DNA of 64,000 nucleotides from Planctomycetota bacterium (GTDB taxonomy: Bacteria > Planctomycetota > Planctomycetia > Planctomycetales > Planctomycetaceae): NCBI GenBank assembly GCA_018242525.1, contig JAFEBS010000001.1, positions 95,617 through 159,616 of the forward strand, read 5' to 3'. This document shows positions 38,527-47,513 of the stretch, one piece after another. Each line of letters opens with the position of its first letter. Position 1 is the stretch's first letter. The position numbers were made by a program, and so were the translations under genes. The notes below the pieces were generated by a model, which worked only from the letters and a program-made list of their open reading frames with translations, was not told the origin of the DNA and did no database searches.

Positions 38527-39054
38527 TGGCCAGAAGCCGCTGTTCTGTTCCACGAATTCCGTGGCCCAGTGGTAGTGGTCCAGCAGTCCGGTCGCGTCGC
38601 GTCGGAGCAGGCGATAGGCTGCGTAAACTGCTTCCACGGTTGCCAATCCTCCGTCGGGATCCTGGTGGACCTTGGAGGTCCGCGGGTAGGCGGTGATGAG
38701 TGGCGGCAGGCTGCGGATGGGAATTTCGGCATGGGCCCGCTGCATTGGCTCGACGTGTCGCCATGTTCCATCCAGCACCAGTAATCCGCAATTCGCATCG
38801 TCTGGACCCAGGATTGGCCCGCCCAGTCCCAATCGGACATAGCCACTGAGGTCATACGGCATGCGGGGGAAATTGCAGAAGGCAATATCCTGACGGCCTC
38901 GCAATGGTCGGACAGTGCATTTGGCGCGTCGTTCGCGCGGATGAATAACAATCACCGTGATCGGAAACAGAATCTCGGGTGTTTCGGCGGCGGTCACTCT
39001 GGGAATCCCGGATTGGCGAAAATGGTCCAGGTGCCCCCGCGAGTGGAGGAACAC
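38524..39054 (-). CDS. DTW/Tsr3-superfamily aminocarboxypropyltransferase-like protein
   Basis: A 176-residue protein. A conserved stretch reads HPRERRAKCTVRPLRG at about residue 38, then LLVLDGTWRHVEPMQRA, LPPLITAYPRTSK, GGLATVEAVYAAYRLL and HYHWATEFVEQNS. The D-G-T-W and T-V-E-A elements match enzymes of the DTW (TapT) and Tsr3 group, which move an aminocarboxypropyl unit from S-adenosylmethionine to uridine in RNA. Which RNA it modifies cannot be told. It lacks the Cys-rich N-terminus of TapT. The 3' end runs into an inverted-repeat element. Confidence 0.7.
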   Translation of the reverse strand: MFLHSRGHLDHFRQSGIPRVTAAETPEILFPITVIVIHPRERRAKCTVRPLRGRQDIAFCNFPRMPYDLSGYVRLGLGGPILGPDDANCGLLVLDGTWRHVEPMQRAHAEIPIRSLPPLITAYPRTSKVHQDPDGGLATVEAVYAAYRLLRRDATGLLDHYHWATEFVEQNSGFWP

Positions 39055-39215
39055 TGAGACGCGAAAAGTTCAGACTCAACCGTGGCACCATGGCCCGGCA
39101 ACGACGGGCGAACGTTTCAATGCCCCAACTACACAGGAAACCGAGGTCGCAGGCTTTTGTTTCCTGCGGCATGGAATACAGTGTTTGGCATGTTTCAGGC
39201 AAGGAACCGCACCTC

Positions 39216-39833
39216 ATGTCGTCACTGATCGTCTTGTGTCCTCACTGTCTCACGTGGGTGGAACCCCACGCACAGTGTTGCACGGAGTGCGGGGGTAGTG
39301 CGAACACCGACGAGAACGATCCTGCGAGCGAACTCCTGGCCGCTCGATTGGGAACGCGATTACTCGATCTGGGGCCTGTCAAGCTGCTGCGACGTGGTTG
39401 GCCGGCCTGCGGTCAGTTGCTCGCCACCACGAAGGGTTTGTTGTTTATTCCGCGATTCACGATCCAGCCGAGTGGAGCGATGGAGGCGACGACGGACGAA
39501 ACACCTGGCCCATCGAACCGGGTGGCCCACTTGTTCCACTGGTGGTCGATACCGCCTTGGCGTCGACCTGTTGACGAAGTGGTACCGATCTCTCCCGACA
39601 CCGCGGCAGGTCCGCCAATACCGGTGCTGGATCTGCTGTTGGATTCCCCGGGAGGATTCTTCATCCAGCGGAGTTCGATTCAACGAATCAGCCTTCGCTG
39701 GGGTCGTGCATACATCGAGCGACCGCCGTCCCGCAGTGTGACACTCGCTCAATGGGGCAGTACGACGATGCGCGAAGCACTTCGGTTACTCATCGAATCC
39801 CACGATTGGCGAAGCCTTGTGACAGGATTGTAA
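39216..39833 (+). CDS. Zinc-ribbon protein, function unknown
   Basis: The 205-residue protein opens with a zinc ribbon (LCPHCLTWVEPHAQCCTECG). It continues with a beta-rich domain (LLRRGWPACGQLLATTKGLL, VLDLLLDSPGGFFIQRSSIQ, LRWGRAYIERPPSRSV) that looks like a PH-type fold, although this is uncertain. AAGGAA lies ten bases before the chosen ATG. It is divergent from the DTW/Tsr3-like gene. Not assigned to a family. Confidence 0.7.
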   Translation: MSSLIVLCPHCLTWVEPHAQCCTECGGSANTDENDPASELLAARLGTRLLDLGPVKLLRRGWPACGQLLATTKGLLFIPRFTIQPSGAMEATTDETPGPSNRVAHLFHWWSIPPWRRPVDEVVPISPDTAAGPPIPVLDLLLDSPGGFFIQRSSIQRISLRWGRAYIERPPSRSVTLAQWGSTTMREALRLLIESHDWRSLVTGL

Positions 39834-40188
39834 ACGGCACCCTGATCCAGGCGTGCGAACTCCTGGAGGCGCATCCGTTGCGCACTGTGAATCCTCCAGC
39901 GTAGTGCGCGAAAATCCGTGCTCCGCTCATCGATTCGATGATAGGGGGGCGCGCTTCCGCGCAACCTTGATGCCTCCAATAAATTTCGCGATCAGACCGC
40001 ACCTCCGGATTTCACAACACAATGCGTACAAAAAACCCTTGCAATTTCGAGTTAACCTACGGTAGTCTCTTCACGAATTCGCAAGAATTCTCTGCAAAAC
40101 GCCGAGAAATCCTTCATCAAATCTGACCGGGATCACGTAGGCTCGTCTGTCGACAAGTGTCCTCAACCTTAACTTTGGCATCGTGAAC
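39834..40188. other. Intergenic region
   Basis: About 355 bases between a zinc-ribbon gene and a small exported-protein gene, both plus strand. No gene, RNA, hairpin of note or repeat was recognised; it probably contains the promoter of the downstream cluster. Confidence 0.35.
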
Positions 40189-40614
40189 ATGGTCTGGCGA
40201 GGCTCATCATCGCCGAGTCGGTTCTTCACACGCGGCGTTCTGTCGTTGTGCCTGGTTATCGTTTTGAGCTTTAATTCCGGCACTGTCCAGGCGTCATGCG
40301 GCGATTATCTGCACGGACATGGCGAGCCGATGGGCGGCCATGCGGCAATGAATTCCGACGGCTCTGATCCAATCCTGGGGCATCGAAGCATGCCGCTGGG
40401 TCGGCCTGTTTGTTCAGGGCCGCATTGTCAGCGAGACCAGCAGGCTCCCGCGGCGCCGTCGAAGGCGATTCAAGTTCCCACCTTCAACGATGCCATTCTG
40501 GAAGCGATCTCCACGCTGGCGGTTGTTGATGATGTCGGCTTCGTGGCACCGTCCGACGCCGACCATGCGTCAGGCTCCGTCGGACGCATCTTTCGGCCAC
40601 CTCGCGCCGCGTAA
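40189..40614 (+). CDS. Small exported Cys/His-rich protein
   Basis: The 141-residue protein has a signal peptide (LSLCLVIVLSFNSGTVQA) directly followed by SCGDYLHGHGEPMGGHAAM and then RPVCSGPHCQRDQQAPAAP. The His/Cys-rich stretches could bind a metal ion such as copper or zinc, but this is only suggested by composition. It ends in IFRPPRAA. A GTG six bases upstream is an alternative start. No named family. Confidence 0.65.
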   Translation: MVWRGSSSPSRFFTRGVLSLCLVIVLSFNSGTVQASCGDYLHGHGEPMGGHAAMNSDGSDPILGHRSMPLGRPVCSGPHCQRDQQAPAAPSKAIQVPTFNDAILEAISTLAVVDDVGFVAPSDADHASGSVGRIFRPPRAA

Positions 40615-40953
40615 CTTGTGGCTGGTGGGGATTTCGTCTGGCGAAGAGTGCGCGCTCGTGGCGCGCCAATGTCAGCACGTCATCAGTCGTCGGGTCAGCC
40701 TGCCGACAGGACGGATCTGACGTCCCACTCACGGGTAGTCGCGGGACATCCGAATTGCGGATGAAGCGTCGCCCTGCCGGCCACGGAACGGTGCGGCCTG
40801 AACACCCATTGGTTACGGGCCTGGTGATTCGCATCATTCGTGATGAGGCGCGGAAATCGCTCGTGGAGCGATCGGCTGCATTCTGTCTGATTCTCGATCT
40901 TCATTTCTCGCGCGATTGCGCGATCTTACTCTTGAATTTGTGGAGGTTACGTC
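40615..40953. other. Intergenic region before the DUF1559 gene
   Basis: This 339-base region has no supported gene. A perfect 6-bp hairpin TCGCGC-GATT-GCGCGA at 40908-40923 sits in the leader, some 20 bases before the GGAGG ribosome-binding site of the DUF1559 gene. Confidence 0.4.
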
Positions 40954-41931
40954 ATGATCAAGTCCAATCGTCGAAGTGGTTTTACGCTCATCGAATTGCT
41001 GGTGGTGATCGCCATCATCGCCGTCCTGATTGCATTGTTGCTGCCTGCTGTTCAGCAAGCTCGCGAAGCGGCTCGAAGGACACAATGCAAAAACAGTTTG
41101 AAGCAACTGGGGCTGGCTCTGCACAACTACCACGACAACCACAAGATGTTTCCGATGGCCAAGAATACGTCGACCGCAACCTCTCATACGAATTTCCCCG
41201 CGCAAGCGAGAATTCTGCCATTTATTGATCAGGCTCCGCTGTACAACCAGATCAATTTCAGTCTGAAGCCAACCGACCCCGTCAATGCAGGCCCTTGGGC
41301 ATTTACCGTGGCCGCGTTCCGCTGCGCTTCAGACTCCGACAGCATGCAGGCGGTGGCTGGTGGTCGGAACAATTACTATACGAACTACGGAACGATCATC
41401 GGGAATTCACTTCCCGGAACCACGGTCGGCAGTACCAACTATGGGATGCCAATGCCGGATGGCGTGATGTTTCAGGACAGTAACACTGGCTTGAGTGATA
41501 TGTTGGACGGTTCCAGCACCACGGTGATGATGTCCGAGCGGTGTCTGGGTGACGGTAGTAATGGGATCAGCACCCGCAAAACGGACACGTTCCAACCCGG
41601 CGTCTATCCGAACGACGCCAACGATGCCCTCACGATCTGCCGCGCGACAAACGTTCTGGACCTGTCCAAGCAGGGAAAATCCAATGCGGGAGTGTCGTGG
41701 TTGTCGCCCGATCACACCACGACCTACTACTACCACGTGCTGCCACCGAACGATCTGTCCTGCATGTACCCGCCGAGCCGCATTTCGACGACGGCGAACA
41801 GCCGACATGTTGGTGGCGTGCATGTGGTACTCGCGGATGGCGCCGTGCGGTTTGTGTCGGACAACATCGATATCAACGTCTGGCGTGCGATTGGCACGCG
41901 GAAGGGGTCGGAAATCGTCAGTGATTTCTAA
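40954..41931 (+). CDS. DUF1559 protein with type IV prepilin-like N-terminus
   Basis: The 325-residue protein begins [20 protein letters not shown], a prepilin peptidase site (G/F with Glu at +5) and the helix of type II/IV pseudopilins. The DUF1559 hallmark [19 protein letters not shown] follows, then a large exported domain with [10 protein letters not shown] and a C-terminal [26 protein letters not shown] site precedes the ATG. Planctomycetes carry many copies, whose roles are mostly unknown; some may form surface fibres. Confidence 0.95.
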   Translation: MIKSNRRSGFTLIELLVVIAIIAVLIALLLPAVQQAREAARRTQCKNSLKQLGLALHNYHDNHKMFPMAKNTSTATSHTNFPAQARILPFIDQAPLYNQINFSLKPTDPVNAGPWAFTVAAFRCASDSDSMQAVAGGRNNYYTNYGTIIGNSLPGTTVGSTNYGMPMPDGVMFQDSNTGLSDMLDGSSTTVMMSERCLGDGSNGISTRKTDTFQPGVYPNDANDALTICRATNVLDLSKQGKSNAGVSWLSPDHTTTYYYHVLPPNDLSCMYPPSRISTTANSRHVGGVHVVLADGAVRFVSDNIDINVWRAIGTRKGSEIVSDF

Positions 41932-42047
41932 TCGAACCGGGACTTGCGGGCTCTTTGTGGCCCGCGATTTCCCCAGCACGCTCCGCGCCGCGGCGACCGT
42001 GGCGCTTGATCCGTTGTTCGTTCACTCTTCTGACAAGTTGAGCTCCC

Positions 42048-42440
42048 ATGAATACAACAATTGCTTCTGTGCGCATCCCCCGGTGGATGCTGATGGCGGC
42101 ATTTTCGGTCGTGTTGATGGGCTGCGAGCGGAATGCACGCAGCCTGTCGGTCAATGAGGCATCGGCACGCGATGCTTGCAAGACGTTTCTGACAGCGTGG
42201 AAAGAAGGCAAAAAGGCCACCGACCTGGCACCAAAGATCATCGGCAAAGACTCCGACTGGGATGCGGGTCGAACATTGGAATCGTTTGAAATCCTGCCGC
42301 AGGAGCGCAGCGATGGGGCCAACCTGTTCCTGAACGTCAAACGCAGCATCAAGACCCAGAAGGGTGCCGTGTTGGAACAGGAAGTGGGCTACGTCGTCGG
42401 GACGTCTCCGGTCATCACCGTCTTTCGCTCCGACCAGTGA
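42048..42440 (+). CDS. Small lipoprotein
   Basis: The 130-residue protein has a signal ending in the lipobox VVLMGCE, then a helical domain (ASARDACKTFLTAWKEGKKA) and a beta-rich end with EQEVGYVVGTSPVITVFRS. The C-terminal YVVGTSPVxTVFR is repeated in a broken copy at 47425-47487, so the family was once duplicated in this cluster. It precedes the STAS gene. Not assigned a function. Confidence 0.75.
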   Translation: MNTTIASVRIPRWMLMAAFSVVLMGCERNARSLSVNEASARDACKTFLTAWKEGKKATDLAPKIIGKDSDWDAGRTLESFEILPQERSDGANLFLNVKRSIKTQKGAVLEQEVGYVVGTSPVITVFRSDQ

Positions 42441-42478
42441 CGAAGGTCATGAATCGCCGCAGCAAGGGCCTGAGAAAA

Positions 42479-42799
42479 ATGCCAACCGTCTCTCAGTTCG
42501 AAGTATATCAGCCGGGGCCCCTGACCGTGCTAGGTTTTGGAGACCGGCCGGTCCTGCAACTGGATCTGGCCGAATGTCGCGATGAGGTTTTCGATCTGAT
42601 TCGCAAGCAGCGTTGCCGGATCCTGGCCATTGACCTGACCGGGGTTCAAATCATCCCCAGTGGACTGCTGGGGCTGTTGGTCGCCGTTCACCGTGACGGT
42701 GTCAGCGTCTGCCTGTTCAATCCATCGAATGACCTGTGTGAAGTTCTGGAAATCACGAAGTTGGATCAGTTGTTTCCAACTTACTGGGTTGAAACCTGA
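42479..42799 (+). CDS. STAS-domain protein (anti-anti-sigma-factor-like)
   Basis: A 106-residue single STAS domain: FEVYQPGPLTVLGFG, LAIDLTGVQIIPSGLLGLLV and SVCLFNPSNDLCEVLEITKL. In SpoIIAA-type proteins the Ser before SG is phosphorylated; here it lies in IPSGLLG. This fits a partner-switching regulator. The start MPTVSQ follows homologue patterns. GTG 42437, overlapping the lipoprotein stop, and ATG 42449 are also in frame. It lies just upstream of the AhpD-like genes. No anti-sigma kinase is nearby. Confidence 0.82.
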   Translation: MPTVSQFEVYQPGPLTVLGFGDRPVLQLDLAECRDEVFDLIRKQRCRILAIDLTGVQIIPSGLLGLLVAVHRDGVSVCLFNPSNDLCEVLEITKLDQLFPTYWVET

Positions 42800-42831
42800 A
42801 AAAGACAATCCTCATTCCTGGAGAATACCCC

Positions 42832-44193
42832 ATGCGAAACAGGCTCTTTTGCAGTGCTCTCTGTGTTGCCACATTCTGTGCAAACACGTGGGCTGCAGAA
42901 ACGAGTGACGGCCTGACGAAGACCCGTCCCGAAATGAAAAAGCGAATTGAAGGGTTGAAGAATCGGGAGGCGCGCATCCCTTTGCCGGCCTTGACCGCAG
43001 AGGAACTGGCGTCGGGCCGCCGCTCGGTCAACAACGGCCGACTGCGATCCCTGTACCTGCCCGAATCCTGGCAGGCGAATCGTTCGTCGACAGGCACGCA
43101 GGGACAGCGTCGTTCAACTCCGGCGAATGTCAGCACCACGCTCAACCAGTTACAGCAGGCTCCCGATTACGCCTTCAAGACGCGGCTGTTCTGGATTGTC
43201 TCGCGGACCAACGACTGTCAGTACTGCCTGGGTCATCAGGAACTGAAACTGCGTCGCTCCGGTATGACGGAAGACCAGATCGCAGCTTTGGATAGTCAAT
43301 GGTCGGTTTTTCCGGCCGACGAACAGGCCGCGATGCGCCTGACCCGTAAAATCACACTGACACCGCACCTGGTGACGGACGAGGATCTGGCGGCCTTCAA
43401 GAAACACTTTACCGACGCCCAAGTGGTGGACATCCTGCAGACCGTGGCTGGCAACAACTCCACGAATCGCTGGACGGCTTCGACAGGCATTCCACAGGAT
43501 CGATCATTTGGCGGCGATGAACCAAGCCAATTGGATACGCCGACATCGCCCGAGTTCGCCACCATCGAGACCAAGGTGGCACCGTTCGATTACAAGCCGC
43601 GTGCGGCGTGGGAATCGCGATCAGAGGCCGAAGCGGCGATGGGGGCCTGTCAGCATCGAACCCCGCTGGTCAAGCTGCCGTCGATGGACGTCGCCCGCCA
43701 GGCTTTGGCGGCTGACACGCCGGGCATCACACCACCCGTCTGGTGTCAGGTCCTGGCCTATTCCCCGCAATCGGAATTGCGTGCCTGGAAGCACCGCCAG
43801 GCTGTGGCGCGTGAAGGCCAGTTGAATCCAACGTTGAAAGCTCAGATTGCCTGGATCACGGCACGTGAAAACCGCGCCTGGTACTCGGCAGCGCATGCGA
43901 AACAAAGGCTGAACGCGCTCGGCGTCAATGACGAAGTCCTGTATTCCATCGGTGTCAACGAGTCGGGCTTTACTCCCGCCGAACAGGCGACTTTTGTGTT
44001 TGCCCGCAAGCTGACGTCCGCTCCCCATACGATTGTTGACGAAGACGTGGCGGGATTGAGGAAGCTGTTCAACGACCATGAAGTCGCGGAAATCATTTTC
44101 CTGGTCTGTGACGGGAATTCCTTTGATCGCCTGACCGAAATGCTGCGATTACCGCTCGAAGGTGGATCGACCACCGTGGGGCAGGCTCGTTGA
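42832..44193 (+). CDS. Exported AhpD/CMD-like protein, active plus degenerate domain
   Basis: The 453-residue protein has a signal (LFCSALCVATFCANTWAAE). The first half is an alkylhydroperoxidase D/carboxymuconolactone-decarboxylase fold, with the redox motif in SRTNDCQYCLGHQELKL (near residue 129). The second half repeats the fold, but the motif region reads TARENRAWYSAAHAKQRL (near 346), so both Cys are gone while the His stays. Such AhpD modules reduce peroxides or regenerate peroxiredoxins. GGAGA lies eight bases upstream. It is followed by a close paralogue 77 bases on. Confidence 0.85.
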   Translation: MRNRLFCSALCVATFCANTWAAETSDGLTKTRPEMKKRIEGLKNREARIPLPALTAEELASGRRSVNNGRLRSLYLPESWQANRSSTGTQGQRRSTPANVSTTLNQLQQAPDYAFKTRLFWIVSRTNDCQYCLGHQELKLRRSGMTEDQIAALDSQWSVFPADEQAAMRLTRKITLTPHLVTDEDLAAFKKHFTDAQVVDILQTVAGNNSTNRWTASTGIPQDRSFGGDEPSQLDTPTSPEFATIETKVAPFDYKPRAAWESRSEAEAAMGACQHRTPLVKLPSMDVARQALAADTPGITPPVWCQVLAYSPQSELRAWKHRQAVAREGQLNPTLKAQIAWITARENRAWYSAAHAKQRLNALGVNDEVLYSIGVNESGFTPAEQATFVFARKLTSAPHTIVDEDVAGLRKLFNDHEVAEIIFLVCDGNSFDRLTEMLRLPLEGGSTTVGQAR

Positions 44194-44270
44194 GGCGTAC
44201 CAGGCAAAGACCTTCACGCGCCGCGGTTTGTCGTCGCGGCGCAGATTCAAGATTCACTGGGAGTACACCA

Positions 44271-45722
44271 ATGTCGAAGTCCGTCGCCCATCGATTGTTT
44301 TTCGCAGCACTGGGGTTGAACGCGCTGGCCGTCGGATCGGCACTGGCCGTCGATTCGGACAATGCCCCGCGGCCCGTCCCGCTGACGCGTCCGGAGATGA
44401 AGGAATTCCTGGAGGATATGAAGGGCCGAACCCTGCGGATTCCGCTGCCGGAACTGACTGAGGCCGACAAGGAGGCGTTGGGCGAACGGGGATCCAGCTA
44501 TGAAAGCCGGTTGCGTTACCACTACATGCAACCCGGTGAAGGCCAGGGGCCGGGGGGGCAGCGCCGCGCCGCGGGCGGTGGTGCCGGAGGAGGCGGGTTC
44601 GGTCGTGACAACGACCCCGATAACACGCTGGACTATGCGTTCAAGGTCCAATTGTTCTGGATTGTGTCGCGCACCAACAATTGCCAGTACTGCCTGGGTC
44701 ACCAGGAATCGAAGCTGCTCGGCGCGGGAATGACTGAAGACGAAATCGCCGCGCTGGATGGCGACTGGTCGGAACACACGCCAGCCCAACGCACGGCGTA
44801 TGCATTTGCCCGAAAGATCACCTATGAGCCACATCATCTGAACGATGCGGACATCAATGGTCTGCGAAAGTTCTATATGGACAAGCAGATCCTGGAGATG
44901 ATTCTGTCGGTCGCCGGAAACAAATCCATCAACCGGTGGAAAGAAGGGGCGGGGATCCCACAATCGTCCGGTGGCGGAAACTTTGGTCGCAGGCCAGCGG
45001 GCGCGGAAACGACAACCGAGTCCCCACGTCCCACACCAACGTCGCACAGCTATTTGACTCCGACATCGCCCAGATTCCAGAAGTCGGTGACGAAGGTGGC
45101 ACCGATCGTCATCGATTCCAAGACCGGACAGCCGAGCGGAAAAACGGTTGCCAATCGACCGAATCTGGAATCGCGCGACGATGTGGAACTGGCGTTGCAA
45201 GCCGCGCGAAAGCGAACGCCCCGCCTGCCGTTGGTGGACGAGGACAAGACCAGGGAACTGCTTCCTGAGGGATTTCCGGCGGGGCCTTTGCCGCAATGGG
45301 TCCGTTTGCTCGCGAACTTCCCCAACAGTGCCAGGGCAAGGATCAGCAGCATTCGCTCGGCCGAAGATCGCAACGACCTGAAGCCCCTGTTCAAGGCACA
45401 GGTGAGTTGGATTATCGCTCGTCAGGATCGTGCCTGGTATGCCGTCGGACAGGCCCGGCAGCGTTTGCTGGACCAGGGTTGGACCGACGATCAGATCTAT
45501 ACGCTGGATGGCGACTGGTCCGCTTTTACACCCGCCGAGCGTTCGCTGTTCACGCTGGCCCGCAAACTGTCGACCACTCCCGTGGTCCTGACAGATGCCG
45601 ACGTGGCGGAAGCGGTTCAACAAGCCGGACCTCGCGACGTGGTGCAAACCATCAGCTACACGACCAATCGTGCTTCGTTTGATCGAATTACAGAATCGGC
45701 CGGACTTCGGCTGGACCAGTAG
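44271..45722 (+). CDS. Exported AhpD/CMD-like protein, paralogue with Gly-rich linker
   Basis: The 483-residue paralogue of the preceding gene starts with a signal (LFFAALGLNALAVGSALAV). A Gly-rich insert (GGQRRAAGGGAGGGGFG) precedes the first AhpD domain, with the motif TNNCQYCLGHQESKL near residue 138. The second domain again lacks the cysteines (ARQDRAWYAVGQARQRL, near 385) and the His is now Gln. It also starts PLTRPEMKEFLEDMKGRTLR, like its neighbour. GGGAG lies eight bases before the start. The likely role is thiol-based redox chemistry in the periplasm. Confidence 0.85.
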   Translation: MSKSVAHRLFFAALGLNALAVGSALAVDSDNAPRPVPLTRPEMKEFLEDMKGRTLRIPLPELTEADKEALGERGSSYESRLRYHYMQPGEGQGPGGQRRAAGGGAGGGGFGRDNDPDNTLDYAFKVQLFWIVSRTNNCQYCLGHQESKLLGAGMTEDEIAALDGDWSEHTPAQRTAYAFARKITYEPHHLNDADINGLRKFYMDKQILEMILSVAGNKSINRWKEGAGIPQSSGGGNFGRRPAGAETTTESPRPTPTSHSYLTPTSPRFQKSVTKVAPIVIDSKTGQPSGKTVANRPNLESRDDVELALQAARKRTPRLPLVDEDKTRELLPEGFPAGPLPQWVRLLANFPNSARARISSIRSAEDRNDLKPLFKAQVSWIIARQDRAWYAVGQARQRLLDQGWTDDQIYTLDGDWSAFTPAERSLFTLARKLSTTPVVLTDADVAEAVQQAGPRDVVQTISYTTNRASFDRITESAGLRLDQ

Positions 45723-45815
45723 TTTTGCGCTGGCAGCGGGGGAAGTCCTCCGCTGCCGATTTTCACGGCCGGCACAAGTTGCATGCCGGACTTGAAATGT
45801 TCCGTGGAGAATCGC

Positions 45816-47399
45816 ATGTCAGATCAATGGTACTACATGCTGGGTGGTCAAGAATTGGGGCCACTGAAAATCGACGAACTGATCGACTACGTCGAGCATG
45901 AACAACTGACCGCCGACGATGAAGTGAAACTTGGTGAACAGGGGAAGTGGCGCCGGGTTGGTTCGATCGGTCGATTGATGGCAGCCATCCCTTATCAGGC
46001 TGTCGAAAAGAACATCGTTCCGACGCCGCCAAAGTCCAGTACCCCTGTCGCTGAACCGCCGACGGTCGATGACTTCAACGACTTGTCGGATCAGGTTCGC
46101 GATTTGGATGAGTCCGACCTGGACGACGGCTCGACACTTGAACAGGAACCCGTCGCGGATGCGGCTGTGACTTATCAGGCGGCCTATGCGGACGCCAGGG
46201 CCAGGATCGTGGAGTCGATCCTGGCGCAGGCAGAGGCCACTTATCACGCGGCCGAAGAGCAGGCAAAGTCGCACGTCGCCTGGGCATCGGCACCGAAGGT
46301 CGATCGCCAATGGTGGGGATGGGCCAGCGGTGTGGAATTCGGTCCCGTCGAATTCAATCAGGTGTTTGGCCTGGCCAAATCTGGTCAACTGAAGCCCACA
46401 GATCTGATTCGCAACGGACAATTCGGGCATTTCGGCCCATCGGCGAATGTTCCCGGGTTGTTCAATGCGGTGGGAATGATCGCCAGAGCCACCCAGACAC
46501 TGGCGTTGGCAAAAGCCCAGGCCCAGGCGGCAGTGGCGATCGCAATTCCGGATGCTGTTCCAGATCCCGCTGTGATGCGGGTCACGCCAGCACGCCAACC
46601 ACAACCTGCACAAGTTCCGCTCCCGTCGGTTGCCCGCCAGGGCACGGGCGCAGACCGCGATTTACAGAAGACGAAACAACCTCAATCCGATCCGGTAATC
46701 CACCCAGTCGCGCGGCATCGCGAGTCTCCGGATCCAGAAACGCCCGCCGTGCGCGAACGATCTGCACGCACCGAATCCGAACATTCGCGCCCGTCGTCAC
46801 CGCCTGAACCACGCCCCTGTTTGACGGCGTCGCCCCAATATGGAGGGATGTCATCCGGTAGCACACCTGCTTCGCGACCAGTGACCCCTCCACCCCGAAA
46901 AATGGAATCGAAGCCGATCCGAAGTTCGGGTCCGTCATGGATCTCAGGCGTCATCGATCAACTGAAGGAACCCAAGGCGATCGGCTCGCTGGCCACCATT
47001 GCGCTGATTGTGCTGATCTTTGGCTGGTCATACCTGCCGAAAAGCAAGGCCGCGGATATCAAACGCTATCAAGCCTTGAAGCAGATTCAGGATGAACTGC
47101 GGGTGGCCGGTGAGAATCCTGCCGCACGCGCAGCCCTGTCCACCAAGGCCACAAAACTCGGCAAGGAAATTGCCGAAGCGGTCAAGAAGCAAGCGAGTGT
47201 CGATGAACCCGCCAAACAGTACTTATTGTGGGCGGCTCGTGACGAAATTCCCCGCATGTTCAGCGGAGCGACAGAAACTCAAGCAGGTGCCGAACAGAAC
47301 TTCGCGTCGCGATTGCAGGAGGCAGCCGTCGCACTGGGACTGGAAAAACGTTCCGCAGTACCGGCTGTGGCCCAGCAAGCGCCACTTCCAGACGACTGA
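45816..47399 (+). CDS. Membrane protein with two GYF-2-like domains
   Basis: A 527-residue protein. It begins DQWYYMLGGQELGPLKIDEL, a GYF_2-type domain. A second copy starts near residue 165 (WWGWASGVEFGPVEFNQVF). Both are of the kind that binds proline-rich peptides. A long Pro/Ala/Arg-rich stretch follows and a helix (IGSLATIALIVLIFGWSYLP) inserts it in the membrane. The C-terminal 120 residues are charged and helical (KKQASVDEPAKQYLLWAARD). It is flanked by AhpD-like genes and may organise their products; that is inference. Confidence 0.82.
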   Translation: MSDQWYYMLGGQELGPLKIDELIDYVEHEQLTADDEVKLGEQGKWRRVGSIGRLMAAIPYQAVEKNIVPTPPKSSTPVAEPPTVDDFNDLSDQVRDLDESDLDDGSTLEQEPVADAAVTYQAAYADARARIVESILAQAEATYHAAEEQAKSHVAWASAPKVDRQWWGWASGVEFGPVEFNQVFGLAKSGQLKPTDLIRNGQFGHFGPSANVPGLFNAVGMIARATQTLALAKAQAQAAVAIAIPDAVPDPAVMRVTPARQPQPAQVPLPSVARQGTGADRDLQKTKQPQSDPVIHPVARHRESPDPETPAVRERSARTESEHSRPSSPPEPRPCLTASPQYGGMSSGSTPASRPVTPPPRKMESKPIRSSGPSWISGVIDQLKEPKAIGSLATIALIVLIFGWSYLPKSKAADIKRYQALKQIQDELRVAGENPAARAALSTKATKLGKEIAEAVKKQASVDEPAKQYLLWAARDEIPRMFSGATETQAGAEQNFASRLQEAAVALGLEKRSAVPAVAQQAPLPDD

Positions 47400-47424
47400 G
47401 TTCGCCAATGGCATTCCATAGTCG

Positions 47425-47487
47425 ATGACCGCCTATGTGGTGGGGACCAGCCCGGTATTGACGGTATTCCGCGACATGATGCGATAA
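47425..47487 (+). pseudogene. 3' remnant of a duplicated lipoprotein gene
   Basis: The short frame MTAYVVGTSPVLTVFRDMMR matches the C-terminus of the lipoprotein at 42048-42440 (YVVGTSPVITVFRSDQ) with only conservative changes. A stop (TAG 47419-47421) closes the frame just upstream and no signal peptide or gene body is left. It lies in the 114-base gap between the GYF and deiodinase-like genes. It is read as the tail of a deleted second copy. Confidence 0.7.
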
Positions 47488-47513
47488 CAACTCAAAACTT
47501 GAAGGAGTTCCCG

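Noticed and set aside
39089..39099. ACCGTGGCACC, identical to the end of the dispersed element
   Set aside because: No second inverted end or element body is nearby; an 11-base match alone can be chance.
44247..45647. 466-codon minus-strand frame opposite the second AhpD-like gene
   Set aside because: It is an antisense frame; the plus strand carries the signal peptide, CxxC motif and ribosome-binding site.
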